Assembly (NCBI GenBank): GCA_963798075.1
Contig: CAWCRU010000040.1
Location: 33,486 to 97,485, forward strand
From: DATAOG01 sp963798075
GTDB lineage: Bacteria > Pseudomonadota > Alphaproteobacteria > Geminicoccales > Geminicoccaceae
Reading direction: 5' to 3'
DNA: 64,000 bases
Position numbers and translations under genes: made by a program. The notes beneath the pieces were generated by a model, which saw only the letters and a list, made by a program, of their open reading frames with translations, searched no databases and had not been told where the DNA came from. The first letter of the stretch is position 1. Each line of letters starts with the position of its first letter. Below, piece after piece: positions 8,562 to 17,665 of this stretch.

Positions 8562-9611
8562 ATGCTCGCTGCGCGGTCATTGCCCCATCGGCGCGCGGCC
8601 AGGGTTCGGGTCTTCTGGCTGGGGGTCATGATCGGCGCGCCGCTCGTGCTGATCGGCTCGCTGGCGACCGGGCGCTACGGGATTCCGTTCGCCCACGTCG
8701 TCGCGATCCTGATGAGCCATCTGGCGCCGCTCGACGTCAGCTGGTCGCTGCCGGAGCAGCGCGTGGTGGAGCTCGTGCGTCTGCCGCGGGTGCTCGCGGC
8801 CTGCCTCGCCGGCGCCGGGCTCGCCATCGCCGGAGCCTCGCTCCAGGGCGTGTTTCGCAACCCGCTGGTCGGCCCGCAGATCATCGGCGTCTCGTCCGGG
8901 GCGGCCTTCGGCGGCGCGCTCGCGATCCTGCTGTTCAGCAGCGCCGGGATCACCGTGGCCCTCGCCTTCGCGGGCGGCCTCCTGGCCATCGCGGTCGTCT
9001 ACCTGATGAGCCGGATCTCCGGGCGGGCGCCGATTCTTTTGCTCGTGCTCGCCGGCGTGGTCACCAGCGCGTTCTTCTCGGCCCTGATCTCGCTGATCAA
9101 GTACGTGGCCGATCCGGACAACAAGCTGCCCGCCATCGTCTATTGGCTGATGGGCAGCTTCGCCAGCATCGGCTGGCCCGACGTCGTGGTCCTGCTCGGC
9201 CCGGTGGCGCTCGGCGGGGCGCTCATCTACGGGCTCAGGTTTCGCATCAACGTGCTCTCGCTCGGCGAGGAGGAGGCGCAGGCCCTGGGGATCCCGGTCG
9301 AGCGCACCCGGTGGCTGATCCTGGGCGCGGTCGCCCTGATCTCCGCCGCGGTGGTGGCGGTCGCAGGCGTGGTCGGGTGGGTCGGTCTGGTGGTGCCGCA
9401 TTTCGCGCGCATGCTCGTCGGGCCGGACCACAAGGCCCTGCTGCCGGCCGCCGCGGCGGTCGGCGCGCTCTATCTCGTGCTGATCGACAACCTCGCCCGC
9501 ACCGCCACCGCGGCCGAGATCCCGCTCGGCATCATCACCGCGATCATCGGCGCGCCGGTGTTCGCCGTGCTGCTGCGCCGGATGCATGCCGGCGGCTGGC
9601 GCCATGATTGA
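8562..9611 (+). CDS. FecCD-family ABC transporter permease
   Basis: A 349-residue inner-membrane permease of the BtuC/FecCD type with about ten hydrophobic helices. Diagnostic stretches are RLPRVLAACLAGAGLAIAGA, QGVFRNPLVGPQIIGVSSGA and VGLVVPHFARMLVGPDHKALLP, the last containing the cytoplasmic coupling-helix region. It lies about 105 bp after the binding-protein gene, and its last codons overlap the start of the ATPase gene by 8 bp, so the two are translationally coupled. Confidence 0.92.
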   Translation: MLAARSLPHRRAARVRVFWLGVMIGAPLVLIGSLATGRYGIPFAHVVAILMSHLAPLDVSWSLPEQRVVELVRLPRVLAACLAGAGLAIAGASLQGVFRNPLVGPQIIGVSSGAAFGGALAILLFSSAGITVALAFAGGLLAIAVVYLMSRISGRAPILLLVLAGVVTSAFFSALISLIKYVADPDNKLPAIVYWLMGSFASIGWPDVVVLLGPVALGGALIYGLRFRINVLSLGEEEAQALGIPVERTRWLILGAVALISAAVVAVAGVVGWVGLVVPHFARMLVGPDHKALLPAAAAVGALYLVLIDNLARTATAAEIPLGIITAIIGAPVFAVLLRRMHAGGWRHD

Positions 9612-10332
9612 GGTCCAGGAGGCCGGCATGGCCTTCGGCACGCGCTGGATCTTCCGCCGCCTCTCGTTCGCGCTGCCGCGCGGCGAGACGCTGGCGATCC
9701 TCGGCCGCAACGGCCGGGGCAAGACGACGCTGCTGCGGGCGCTGCTCGGCCTGCAGCGGTGGTCGGAGGGCGGCGCCAGGATCGGCGGCAGCACCGGCTA
9801 CGTGCCCCAGAGCGCGAGCGTCCCGTTCGCCTATTCCGTCCTCGACCTCGTGCTGACCGGCCGCGCGCGGCATCTCGGGATGTTCGCGGTGCCGGGCGAG
9901 GCGGACTATCGCGCCGCGCGGGCGGCGCTCGATGCGCTCGGCATGCAGGGCTTCGAGGAGCGCCAGATCGACGAGCTGAGCGGCGGCGAGCGCCAGCTCG
10001 TCCTGATCGCGCGCGCGCTGGCTTCCGAATGCGATGTGATGATCCTGGACGAGCCCACGTCCTCCCTCGACTTCCACAATCAGGACGTCATCCTCTCGAC
10101 GATGCGCCGCGTCGTCAGCCAGAGCGGCCTCACGGTCGTCTTCGCTTCGCATTATCCGCAACATGCCATCCACGTGGCCGACAAGGCGCTGCTGATGTAC
10201 GACGTCGACGACTACGCTTTTGGGGAGGCGAAGTCGGTGATGACCGAGGCGGCCCTGGGGCGCCTCTACGACATTCCGATGCGCAAGGTCGAGGTGGATC
10301 GCATCACGAGCCTCGTCCCGATGTTCTCCTGA
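9604..10332 (+). CDS. Iron-complex ABC transporter ATP-binding protein
   Basis: A 242-residue ATPase. Walker A is GRNGRGKTT, the ABC signature is LSGGERQLVLIARALA, Walker B is CDVMILDEPTSSLDFHNQD, and the switch histidine is in FASHYPQHA. It powers the permease encoded immediately upstream. ATG 9604 was preferred over an in-frame ATG 18 bp earlier because family members begin close to the first strand (MIEVQEAGMAFG). Confidence 0.92.
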   Translation: MIEVQEAGMAFGTRWIFRRLSFALPRGETLAILGRNGRGKTTLLRALLGLQRWSEGGARIGGSTGYVPQSASVPFAYSVLDLVLTGRARHLGMFAVPGEADYRAARAALDALGMQGFEERQIDELSGGERQLVLIARALASECDVMILDEPTSSLDFHNQDVILSTMRRVVSQSGLTVVFASHYPQHAIHVADKALLMYDVDDYAFGEAKSVMTEAALGRLYDIPMRKVEVDRITSLVPMFS

Positions 10333-10480
10333 GAGGGGACGGGACCCGCCGCCCCGGGACGCGATCTCCAGTTTGTGAACAGGCCCCTGGGTGAAAATGG
10401 ATGGCCCTTTTGCCCAACCCAGGCTATGGAAACGCAACGAAGCGGCAGTGATCAAGTCGCGCGCGATGCGGGGGGATCCG

Positions 10481-12425
10481 ATGAACACGAACGAGTTCTC
10501 GCAAAAATTGGCGGGCATAGCGCTGCTCGCGTTGGCGGCGGTGCTGCCGTCGACGGCAGGCGCCGTGCCCGGTCCGGTACCGGAGGAATGCCGGTTGCCG
10601 AACCTGAGCCCGGCGCAACGGGCCAGGTGCAATTTCATCGCCCGCACCGCGGACCTTTGCCAGCGCCCCGTCCTCAGCGAGGCAACCCGACGGTTCTGCG
10701 ATGAGCTCGGCGGGGCACCGGAGCCCGGCATCACCGTTTCCCCGGAGGTGCCGGCCGACATTCCAGGGCGGCGCCGGCGAAGCCAGTCTCGCCGATGCCG
10801 CGAACTTCGCATGGCAGGAGTTCATCGCGCTCAACTGGCCGGCCCTGGCCGGCACGCGCGACACGGCCGACGAGGCCGCCAAATTCGGCGATCCCGCGTT
10901 CGACGGGCCGCTGGTCTGGCAGACCTACCGGCACAAGGTCGAGATCTATCCCGGTCAGGGCACGCCGCCGGGGTTCGACGCATCCAAGCCCGATTTCGGC
11001 TACAGCACGGTTCCGCCCCAGTACATCTACAATGCGGAGCAATTGGGGCAGGGCGCGAATGGCACCGGCGAGATTCCGGCCTGCCCGGGCCAGGCGCCGG
11101 TGGCGACGCCCTCCTTCATCAACCTCGACGAAGTCTCCCAGATCGGGCTTGCCTCGATGTTTGCCGGCGCGGCACCGCCATCGGTGCCGGACAACCAGGA
11201 CCCCCAATTGATCCGCTTTCTCGCCAAGGCCAACCGGAGCCACTTCGTCTACGTCGTGGATCCCAACGCCCTGGAACCGGGGGGCGATCCGCTCTACGTC
11301 GGCACCGGTCTGCCGCCGCCCGCCACCGACTGCGCCGAGCTGCAGCCGGGCGAAACGACCACCTACTGCACCGCTCAAGCCAATTTCCTGGCGGTTTCTC
11401 AAGGCAACGGCACCACGACGACGTTGCAGGACCCGGTGATGTCGTTCCCTGTCGGCACCATCCACGTCAAGTCGGCCTGGCGGGTGCTTACTCCCGAAGA
11501 GGAGGACAGCGGCAGATACTACACGGCGAACGTTCGCTACTACGAAGAGAATGAAGAAGGCGCGGCCGAGGTGCGCTGTTATCGCGAGGCCCGTTGGGGC
11601 CTGCTTGCCTTGCACATCGAGCAGAAGACGGCGACCGCACCCTCCTTCATCTTTGCGACGTTCGAGCAGGCCGACAATCTCCAGACCGAGAGCGGGGCGC
11701 CGGTCGAGAACGAGATCGGGCAACCGATCATCAGGCCCGCGGCGATCACCACGCCCGGGCTCGAGTATCAGGACGGCGACCCGCCGACCTTGGACATCGT
11801 CGGCGATCAATACTGCGAGTCGGTGGGCAGTCGGCTCTTCTACATCGAGGAGAGCGACAACACCGGGTTTCCGTCCGGCGGCCCGATCTGCCAGAACGCG
11901 CGGACGCATCCGATCCCGCAAGTGATTCTCGACGCCAATCAAGACGCGCACCAGACGATCGCCACCTACGCCACTGACAATGGCCTTGAGAATCCGCCGT
12001 GGTTGTACTACAAGCTGATCAATATCCAATACAAACCGTTCGACATTTCGGACGTGGTCAGTGACACGACGTCGGACCTCAACGAGTCGACCTTCTATAC
12101 CAACAACGAGGTGGTCGAGACCGATTATACGCTAGCGAACTTCAGCGGCCAGATCAGCCCGGAGGGGCCGCCGACCAACCTGCCCGCGAATTTCGACGGC
12201 TTCAATCCGGATCGGACGACGTTCCAGAACGTGTTGCTGTTCGATGACCACAACAATCTCGTCGACACCTTCAACATGGGCGGGTGTCTGGGCTGCCACG
12301 GCATCGCGCAGGTCAACAAGGGCACGGATTTCAGCTTCATCCTTTCGGGTGGTCGCGTACCCGTGCCCGAGACGCCCGACGTCGACCCGCCGGGGACCAC
12401 GAACCCGATGCCCAGGGGCCAATAG
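10481..12425 (+). CDS. Exported protein with one CxxCH heme motif, frameshifted
   Basis: The N-terminus MNTNEFSQKLAGIALLALAA...AGA is a signal peptide, followed by a Cys-containing segment (EECRLPNLSPAQRARCNF, DLCQRP, RFCDEL). Near 10766 the frame shifts and continues as FQGGAGEASLADAANFAWQE to the stop at 12425, about 647 residues in all. The large middle domain (INWPAL, YRHKVEIYPG, TPSFINLDEVSQIG, YRWGLLALHIEQKT-like blocks) matches no family I can name. Close to the C-terminus, GGCLGCHGIAQ gives a single c-type heme site. It is probably a periplasmic redox or heme-binding protein. It lies 148 bp after the ABC importer genes. Confidence 0.65.
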
Positions 12426-12438
12426 CGACCGCAGAGGC

Positions 12439-12461
12439 AGCCGCGCCGGGGAGGCGCGGCT
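12439..12461. terminator. Hairpin between convergent genes
   Basis: AGCCGCGCC and GGCGCGGCT form a perfect 9-bp stem with a 5-base loop. It lies between the heme-motif protein gene (ends 12425) and the MFS gene (ends 12460, in the stem). It has no long T-run, but its position suits a bidirectional terminator. Confidence 0.5.
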
Positions 12462-13677
12462 AATCTCTGAGGGTGGTCATGACGTAGAGCATGGCCGCGA
12501 CGTTGAACGCCATGAGCAGGGCCAATGGCGTTCGAATGTCGTGTAGGTGGCCGGCAGCGCCGAGCAGCAGGGCGACCCCGATGGCGAGCGTCCACGTCAG
12601 CGCGTTGCCGGTGGCGATCAGCACCGGCCGGTCCGCCGCCTGCGCGTGATCGATCATGTAGGTCGTCTGGCCTTGAATGCTGCCCTGTTCGCCGAGGGTC
12701 AGGAGCGTGAATACGAGCGCGTGAAAGTACGGGATCTGCCAGTCTTCGACGGCGTCGATGACGAAGGTCAGCGCGCCGGCGACGAGCGCGCACAGGGCGC
12801 CCCCGACCATGCGGGCTGAATTGGACATGCCGGCCCACAGGAAGCCGCTCAAGATCACGCCGATGCCGCTCGCCACCACGAACACCGTGAGATTCTGGAC
12901 GGTCGGATCGTGCAGCGTGGCGGCGTGGATCGCATAGAACGGGATCGCGAGCTCGACGCTCAGGAGCAACGCCCGCCCGATCAGCAGACGGCGCAACCAG
13001 GGATTTTCGCCGATCAGGCGAAACCCCCGGCTCAGCTCGGCCAGGGTGATCGGCATCCTGACGGGATGGCTCGGCGGCTCGTCGAGGCCGGCATAGGCGA
13101 GCACGACGGCGAGCCAGCCGCCGACGGCCAGCCACATCAGCATCACCTCGTTGCTCTGGACCCGCGGCAGGAAGATCAGGACCGCGAGCGAGACCAGCAG
13201 CGTGAGAGCGCCGCCCAGGGCCGCGCGGTGCGCCACCAGCGGTCCGCGCGACGATTCGGCGATGGTCTTCGCCAGAAGATCATCGTAGCCGACGTTGAAG
13301 GCGCCATGGCTGATCGCGAAGCAGAGCACGCACCACAGCAGCGCCACGCCGGCGAGGACCGGAGGCAGGCTGACCGCGACGCCGATGATCGCCAGCAGGG
13401 CCACCATCAGGACCAGGCCGAGGCCGACCACCGGTCGCCGGCGCCGGGCCACCCGGGAGATCAGCGGCGCCACGCCGAGCTGGGCGACGATGAGCCCGAA
13501 CTGGACCAACGGCACGACGAGCGCGACCAGGATGTAGGGGACCCCCAGATGCCCGTCGATCCAGGGGACCACCAGCCGCATGCTGCCGAACTGCAAGGCG
13601 ATGAACAAGGCGCCGCCGCCCAGCAGGTGGAGCGCATAGTTCCGGCGCTGCCCGGGTCCCTCGACCGCGCGCACCAT
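12460..13677 (-). CDS. MFS-type transporter
   Basis: A 405-residue integral membrane protein with about twelve hydrophobic segments in two halves and a basic cytoplasmic loop after helix 2 (ISRVARRRRPVVG), as in major facilitator superfamily carriers. The central loop contains DEPPSHPVRMPITLAELSRGFRLIGENPWLRRLL, which recurs in unassigned MFS proteins. Start MVRAVEGPGQ (13677) was chosen because the upstream in-frame residues are a basic, non-conserved stretch; ATG 13746 is possible. Substrate unknown. The gene converges on the heme-motif gene and is divergent from the dehydratase. Confidence 0.75.
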   Translation of the reverse strand: MVRAVEGPGQRRNYALHLLGGGALFIALQFGSMRLVVPWIDGHLGVPYILVALVVPLVQFGLIVAQLGVAPLISRVARRRRPVVGLGLVLMVALLAIIGVAVSLPPVLAGVALLWCVLCFAISHGAFNVGYDDLLAKTIAESSRGPLVAHRAALGGALTLLVSLAVLIFLPRVQSNEVMLMWLAVGGWLAVVLAYAGLDEPPSHPVRMPITLAELSRGFRLIGENPWLRRLLIGRALLLSVELAIPFYAIHAATLHDPTVQNLTVFVVASGIGVILSGFLWAGMSNSARMVGGALCALVAGALTFVIDAVEDWQIPYFHALVFTLLTLGEQGSIQGQTTYMIDHAQAADRPVLIATGNALTWTLAIGVALLLGAAGHLHDIRTPLALLMAFNVAAMLYVMTTLRD

Positions 13678-14023
13678 CGCCTGAGCGCGCGATCTTGAGG
13701 CGCGGCCTCGCCTGCGATCGCCTGACGAAAGTGAAAAGACATCCATCGCGAGCGGCCACCGCTGCCACGAAGCTGATGCCATGGTAAGTGCCAGTCACCA
13801 GGCCGCGCAGGCAAGCAGGAATTGTCCGCGTCGCGAGGGCGCTCCAACGGGAGGCGGTCGGCGGTTTTCCGGACGACGAGAGCGATCCTCCCCGGTGCCG
13901 GGGACCCTGGTCGGGGCGGCGGGATCGCTGCCGCCGGCGACCGAAGGTGGTGGTATCAAATCCGGCGTGCTAGGCAGGCAGACGGGCGGCGTTCTCGCCC
14001 TCAGTTCTCAAGCGCGAGCTGAC

Positions 14024-15727
14024 ATGGCCAGGCCCGAGAAGACCGGCCTCGCGAGGGGCCTTACCCACTACGGCGATCCCGACTTCGCGCTCTATCTGCG
14101 GCGCTCCTTCGCGCGCTCGATGGGCTACGGCGAGGCCATGCTGGCGCGGCCGGTGATCGGGATCGCGAACACCGCGAGCGGCTTCAACAACTGCCACCGG
14201 ACCGTGCCCGAGCTGGTGGAGGCGACCAGGCGCGGCGTGCTCGCGGCCGGCGGCCTGCCGCTCGAGTTTCCGGTGATCTCGCTCGGCGAGCCGTTCCTGC
14301 ATCCGACCAGCCTCATGTTCAGAAACCTCATGAGCATGGACGCGGAGGAGATGATCCGGGCGCAGCCCATGGACGCGGTGGTCCTTGTCGGCGGCTGCGA
14401 CAAGACCGTGCCGGCGCTCCTGATGGGAGCGCTTGCGGCCGATAAGCCCGCCGTGCTGGTGGTGACCGGGCCGATGATGACCAGCCGGCACGGCGATCAG
14501 CGGCTCGGCGCCTGCACCGACTGCCGGCGCTTCTGGGCGCAGTATCGGGCGGGCACGATCGATGCCGACGAGATCGCCGCGGTCGAGACCCGGCTCGCGA
14601 CCACGGCCGGCACCTGCATGGTGATGGGCACCGCCAGCACCATGGCGTGCATCGCCGAGGCGCTCGGCATGATGCTGCCGGGCACCGCCGCCATCCCGGC
14701 GGTCCACGCCGACCGCCTGCGCGCGGCCGAGGCGAGCGGCATGCGCGCCGTGGCGATGGTCGAAGATGGCCCGCGGCCGTCGCAGATCGTGACGGCCGCC
14801 GCCGTCGACAACGCGCTTTGCGTGCTGCTCGCGATCGGCGGCTCCACCAACGGCATCCTGCATCTGGCGGCGATCGCCGGCCGCGCCGGCATCGGGGTCG
14901 ACCTCGAACGCCTGAACGCACTTTCCGAGCGGACCCCGGTCCTGGTCGACCTCAAGCCCACCGGCCCGCACTACATGGAGGACTTCTTCAACGCCGGCGG
15001 GCTCGGGGCGGTGCTGCGCGAGCTGCGGCCGCTCCTGCATCTCGAGGCGCGCAACGTCGCCGGCCAGAGCCTGGCCGAGCGCCTGGCAGGCGAGCCCGGC
15101 TACGTCGACCGGAGCGTGGTGCGGCCGCTGGCGGAGCCGATCTCGAAGGCGGGCGGCCTGGTCGCGCTGTTCGGCTCGCTGGCCCCCGAGGGCGCGATCT
15201 TGAAACGCTCGGCGGCCGATCCGCGCCTGTTCGAGCACGAGGGCCGCGCGGTCGTGTTCCAAAGCCTCGAGGACCTCTCGGCCCGGATCGACGACCCCGC
15301 CCTCGAGGTCGCGCCGGACGATGTCCTGATCCTCAGGAACGCGGGCCCGCGGAGCGGCACCGGCATGCCGGAGGCGGGCTATCTGCCGATCCCTTCCAAG
15401 CTCGCGCGCGCGGGCGTCAAGGACATGATCCGGATCTCGGACGCGCGCATGAGCGGCACGGCGTTCGGCACCATCGTCCTGCACGTGACGCCGGAGGCGG
15501 CGGTCGGCGGCCCGCTCGGCCTCGTTCGCGACGGCGACCGGATCCGGCTGAGCGTCGCCGGCCGGCGCCTGGACCTGCTGGTCGATGCCGCCGAGCTCGC
15601 GCGGCGCCGGGCAGCCCTGCCCGCGCCCGCGGCGCCGCCGGCGCGCGGCTACGCCAGGCTCTATCACGACCACGTGCTGGCCGCCGATCAGGGCTGCGAT
15701 TTCGATTTCCTGAAGGCCAGCCCCTGA
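14024..15727 (+). CDS. IlvD/Edd-family dehydratase, probably sugar-acid type
   Basis: A 567-residue iron-sulfur dehydratase. Three cluster-ligand cysteines are visible at about residues 57 (GFNNCHRTVPEL), 125 (VGGCDKTVPAL) and 198 (TAGTCMVMGTASTMAC). The C-terminal active-site block is ISDARMSGTAFGTIVLHVTPEAAVGGPLGL. The GTCxxMGTASTM form resembles L-arabonate/D-xylonate dehydratases more than IlvD proper, so a sugar-acid substrate is more likely than dihydroxy-isovalerate; this is inference. Upstream codons to 13781 are open but lack conserved sequence. The stop overlaps the glucoamylase start as ATGA, indicating coupled translation. Confidence 0.85.
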   Translation: MARPEKTGLARGLTHYGDPDFALYLRRSFARSMGYGEAMLARPVIGIANTASGFNNCHRTVPELVEATRRGVLAAGGLPLEFPVISLGEPFLHPTSLMFRNLMSMDAEEMIRAQPMDAVVLVGGCDKTVPALLMGALAADKPAVLVVTGPMMTSRHGDQRLGACTDCRRFWAQYRAGTIDADEIAAVETRLATTAGTCMVMGTASTMACIAEALGMMLPGTAAIPAVHADRLRAAEASGMRAVAMVEDGPRPSQIVTAAAVDNALCVLLAIGGSTNGILHLAAIAGRAGIGVDLERLNALSERTPVLVDLKPTGPHYMEDFFNAGGLGAVLRELRPLLHLEARNVAGQSLAERLAGEPGYVDRSVVRPLAEPISKAGGLVALFGSLAPEGAILKRSAADPRLFEHEGRAVVFQSLEDLSARIDDPALEVAPDDVLILRNAGPRSGTGMPEAGYLPIPSKLARAGVKDMIRISDARMSGTAFGTIVLHVTPEAAVGGPLGLVRDGDRIRLSVAGRRLDLLVDAAELARRRAALPAPAAPPARGYARLYHDHVLAADQGCDFDFLKASP

Positions 15728-17531
15728 TGGCGCTGCGGATCGAGGACTACGCGCTGATCGGCGACACCTATACGGTGGCGCTGGTCGGCCGCGACGGCTC
15801 GATCGACTGGCTGTGCGTGCCGCGGATCGATTCCGGCGCCTGCTTTGCCGCCCTGCTCGGCACCCCCGACAACGGCCGCTGGCTGCTGGCGCCCGAGGGC
15901 GAGGTCCACGCCACCCGGCGCCGCTACCTTGGCGACACGCTGATCCTCGAGACCGAGTTCGAGACCGCGACCGGCCGGGTCGCGGTGCAGGACTTCATGC
16001 CGCTCGGCGGCGAGCGCGATGTGGTCGACCTCGTACGCCTGGTCGAGGGCCGGGCGGGCGAAGTGGTCATGGCGACCGAGCTGGTGCTGCGCTTCGACTA
16101 CGGCACGACGGTGCCCTGGGTGCAAAAGGCGGACGACGGGCTGACCGCGATCGCCGGCCCCGATGCGCTGCGCCTGCGCACCCCGGTCGAGCTCGAAGGC
16201 AAGGACTTCCGCACGGTCGGCCGCTTCACCGTGCGGGCGGGCGAGACGGTCCCCTTCCGGCTCTGCTTCTTCCAGTCCTGCGGCCCCGAGCCCGAGGCCC
16301 GCGATCCCGCGCGTCTGTTGCAGGAGACCCGGGCCTTCTGGCAAAACTGGACCGGCCAGTGCCAGGTCGCGGGACAATGGCGCGACGCGGTGCTGCGCTC
16401 GCTGATCACGCTCAAGGGCCTGACCTACGCCCCGGCCGGCGGCATCGCGGCCGCGGCCACGACCTCGCTGCCGGAGCAGCTCGGCGGCAGCCGCAACTGG
16501 GACTACCGCTACTGCTGGGTCCGCGATGCGACCTTCACGCTTTATGCCTTCCTGCTCTCGGGGCTCAAGGACGAGGCGCGCGCCTGGCGCGAGTGGCTGC
16601 TGCGGGCGGCCGCCGGCAAGCCCTCGCAGCTGCAGATCCTCTATGGGGTCGGCGGCGAGCGGCGGGTCTCACGAGCTCGAGCTGCCATGGCTGCGCGGGC
16701 TACGAGAACAGCCGGCCGGTGCGGATCGGCAACGCCGCCCACGAGCAGCTGCAGCTCGACGTCTACGGCGAGCTGTTCGACGCCTTCCACGCCGCGCGCA
16801 AGTTCGGCATCCCGGCCGAGGAGCACAGCTGGGACGTCGAGAAGGCGCTGCTCGACTATCTCGAGGGGGCCTGGGAGCTGCCCGATCAGGGCATCTGGGA
16901 GGTGCGCGGCCCGGCGCGCCACTTCACCCACTCCAAGGTCATGGCTTGGGTCGCGGCCGACCGCGCGGTCAAGGCGGTCGAGCGCTTCGGGCTGGCAGGT
17001 CCCGCCGAGCGCTGGCGCGAGCTGCGGGCGAAGGTCCATGCCGACGTCTGCGCCAAGGGCTTTGACCCCGAGCGCAACAGCTTCGTTCAGTCCTACGGCA
17101 GCAAAGCCCTCGACGCGGCGCTTTTGATGATCCCCTTGGTGGGCTTTCTGCCGCCCGGCGATGCGCGCATGGTCGGCACGGTCGAGGCGATCCTGCGCGA
17201 GCTGACCCATGACGGCCTGGTCCGGCGCTACGCCACCGAGGAAGCCGTCGACGGCCTGCCGGCTGGCGAGGGCACCTTCATCACCTGCTCGTTCTGGCTG
17301 GTCGACAACCTTGCGATGCTGGGGCGCTGGGACGAGGCCCGCGAGCGTTTCGAGACGCTGCTCGCGCTGCGCAACGACGTGGGCCTGCTGGCCGAGGAGT
17401 ACGACCCCGCCCTGCGCCGCCAGCTCGGTAACTTCCCGCAGGCGTTCTCGCACGTCGGCCTGATCAACAGCGCCCATAACCTCACCATCGCGGCCGGCCC
17501 GGCCAAGGAGCGCGCCGACGCGGCCGCCTGA
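15727..17531 (+). CDS. Glycoside hydrolase family 15 (glucoamylase-type), two frameshifts
   Basis: Family blocks in order: MALRIEDYALIGDTYTVALV, GRDGSIDWLCVPRIDS, LPEQLGGSRNWDYRYCWVRD (substrate-binding WDYR...RDA), then HELELPWLRG, GYENSRPVRIGNAA, FTHSKVMAWVA, and LLAEEYDPALRRQLGNFPQAFSHVGLIN, the last carrying the proposed catalytic Glu. The first frame holds to about 16655, a second frame covers about 16660-16695, and a third runs to 17531. Two small indels therefore lie within 45 bp, and the repaired protein is about 600 residues. Bacterial members hydrolyse alpha-glucosides or trehalose; no signal peptide is seen, so the enzyme is cytosolic. Confidence 0.82.
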
Positions 17532-17665
17532 GCCCAAAGCGCCGCCGGGCGCAGGCGCCGATCGATGGCTTTACGTGAGGATCGAAATCGATCATGGGGT
17601 TGTCATCCCGATCGGCAAGATGACATCGTCAAGATCGGGGGCCCCTCAGTCGAGGCAAGGGTACG

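Noticed and set aside
17590..17640. TTGTCAT ... ATGACAT upstream of ppk as a Pho box
   Set aside because: The Pho box needs direct CTGTCAT repeats at 11-bp spacing; here the halves are inverted and further apart.
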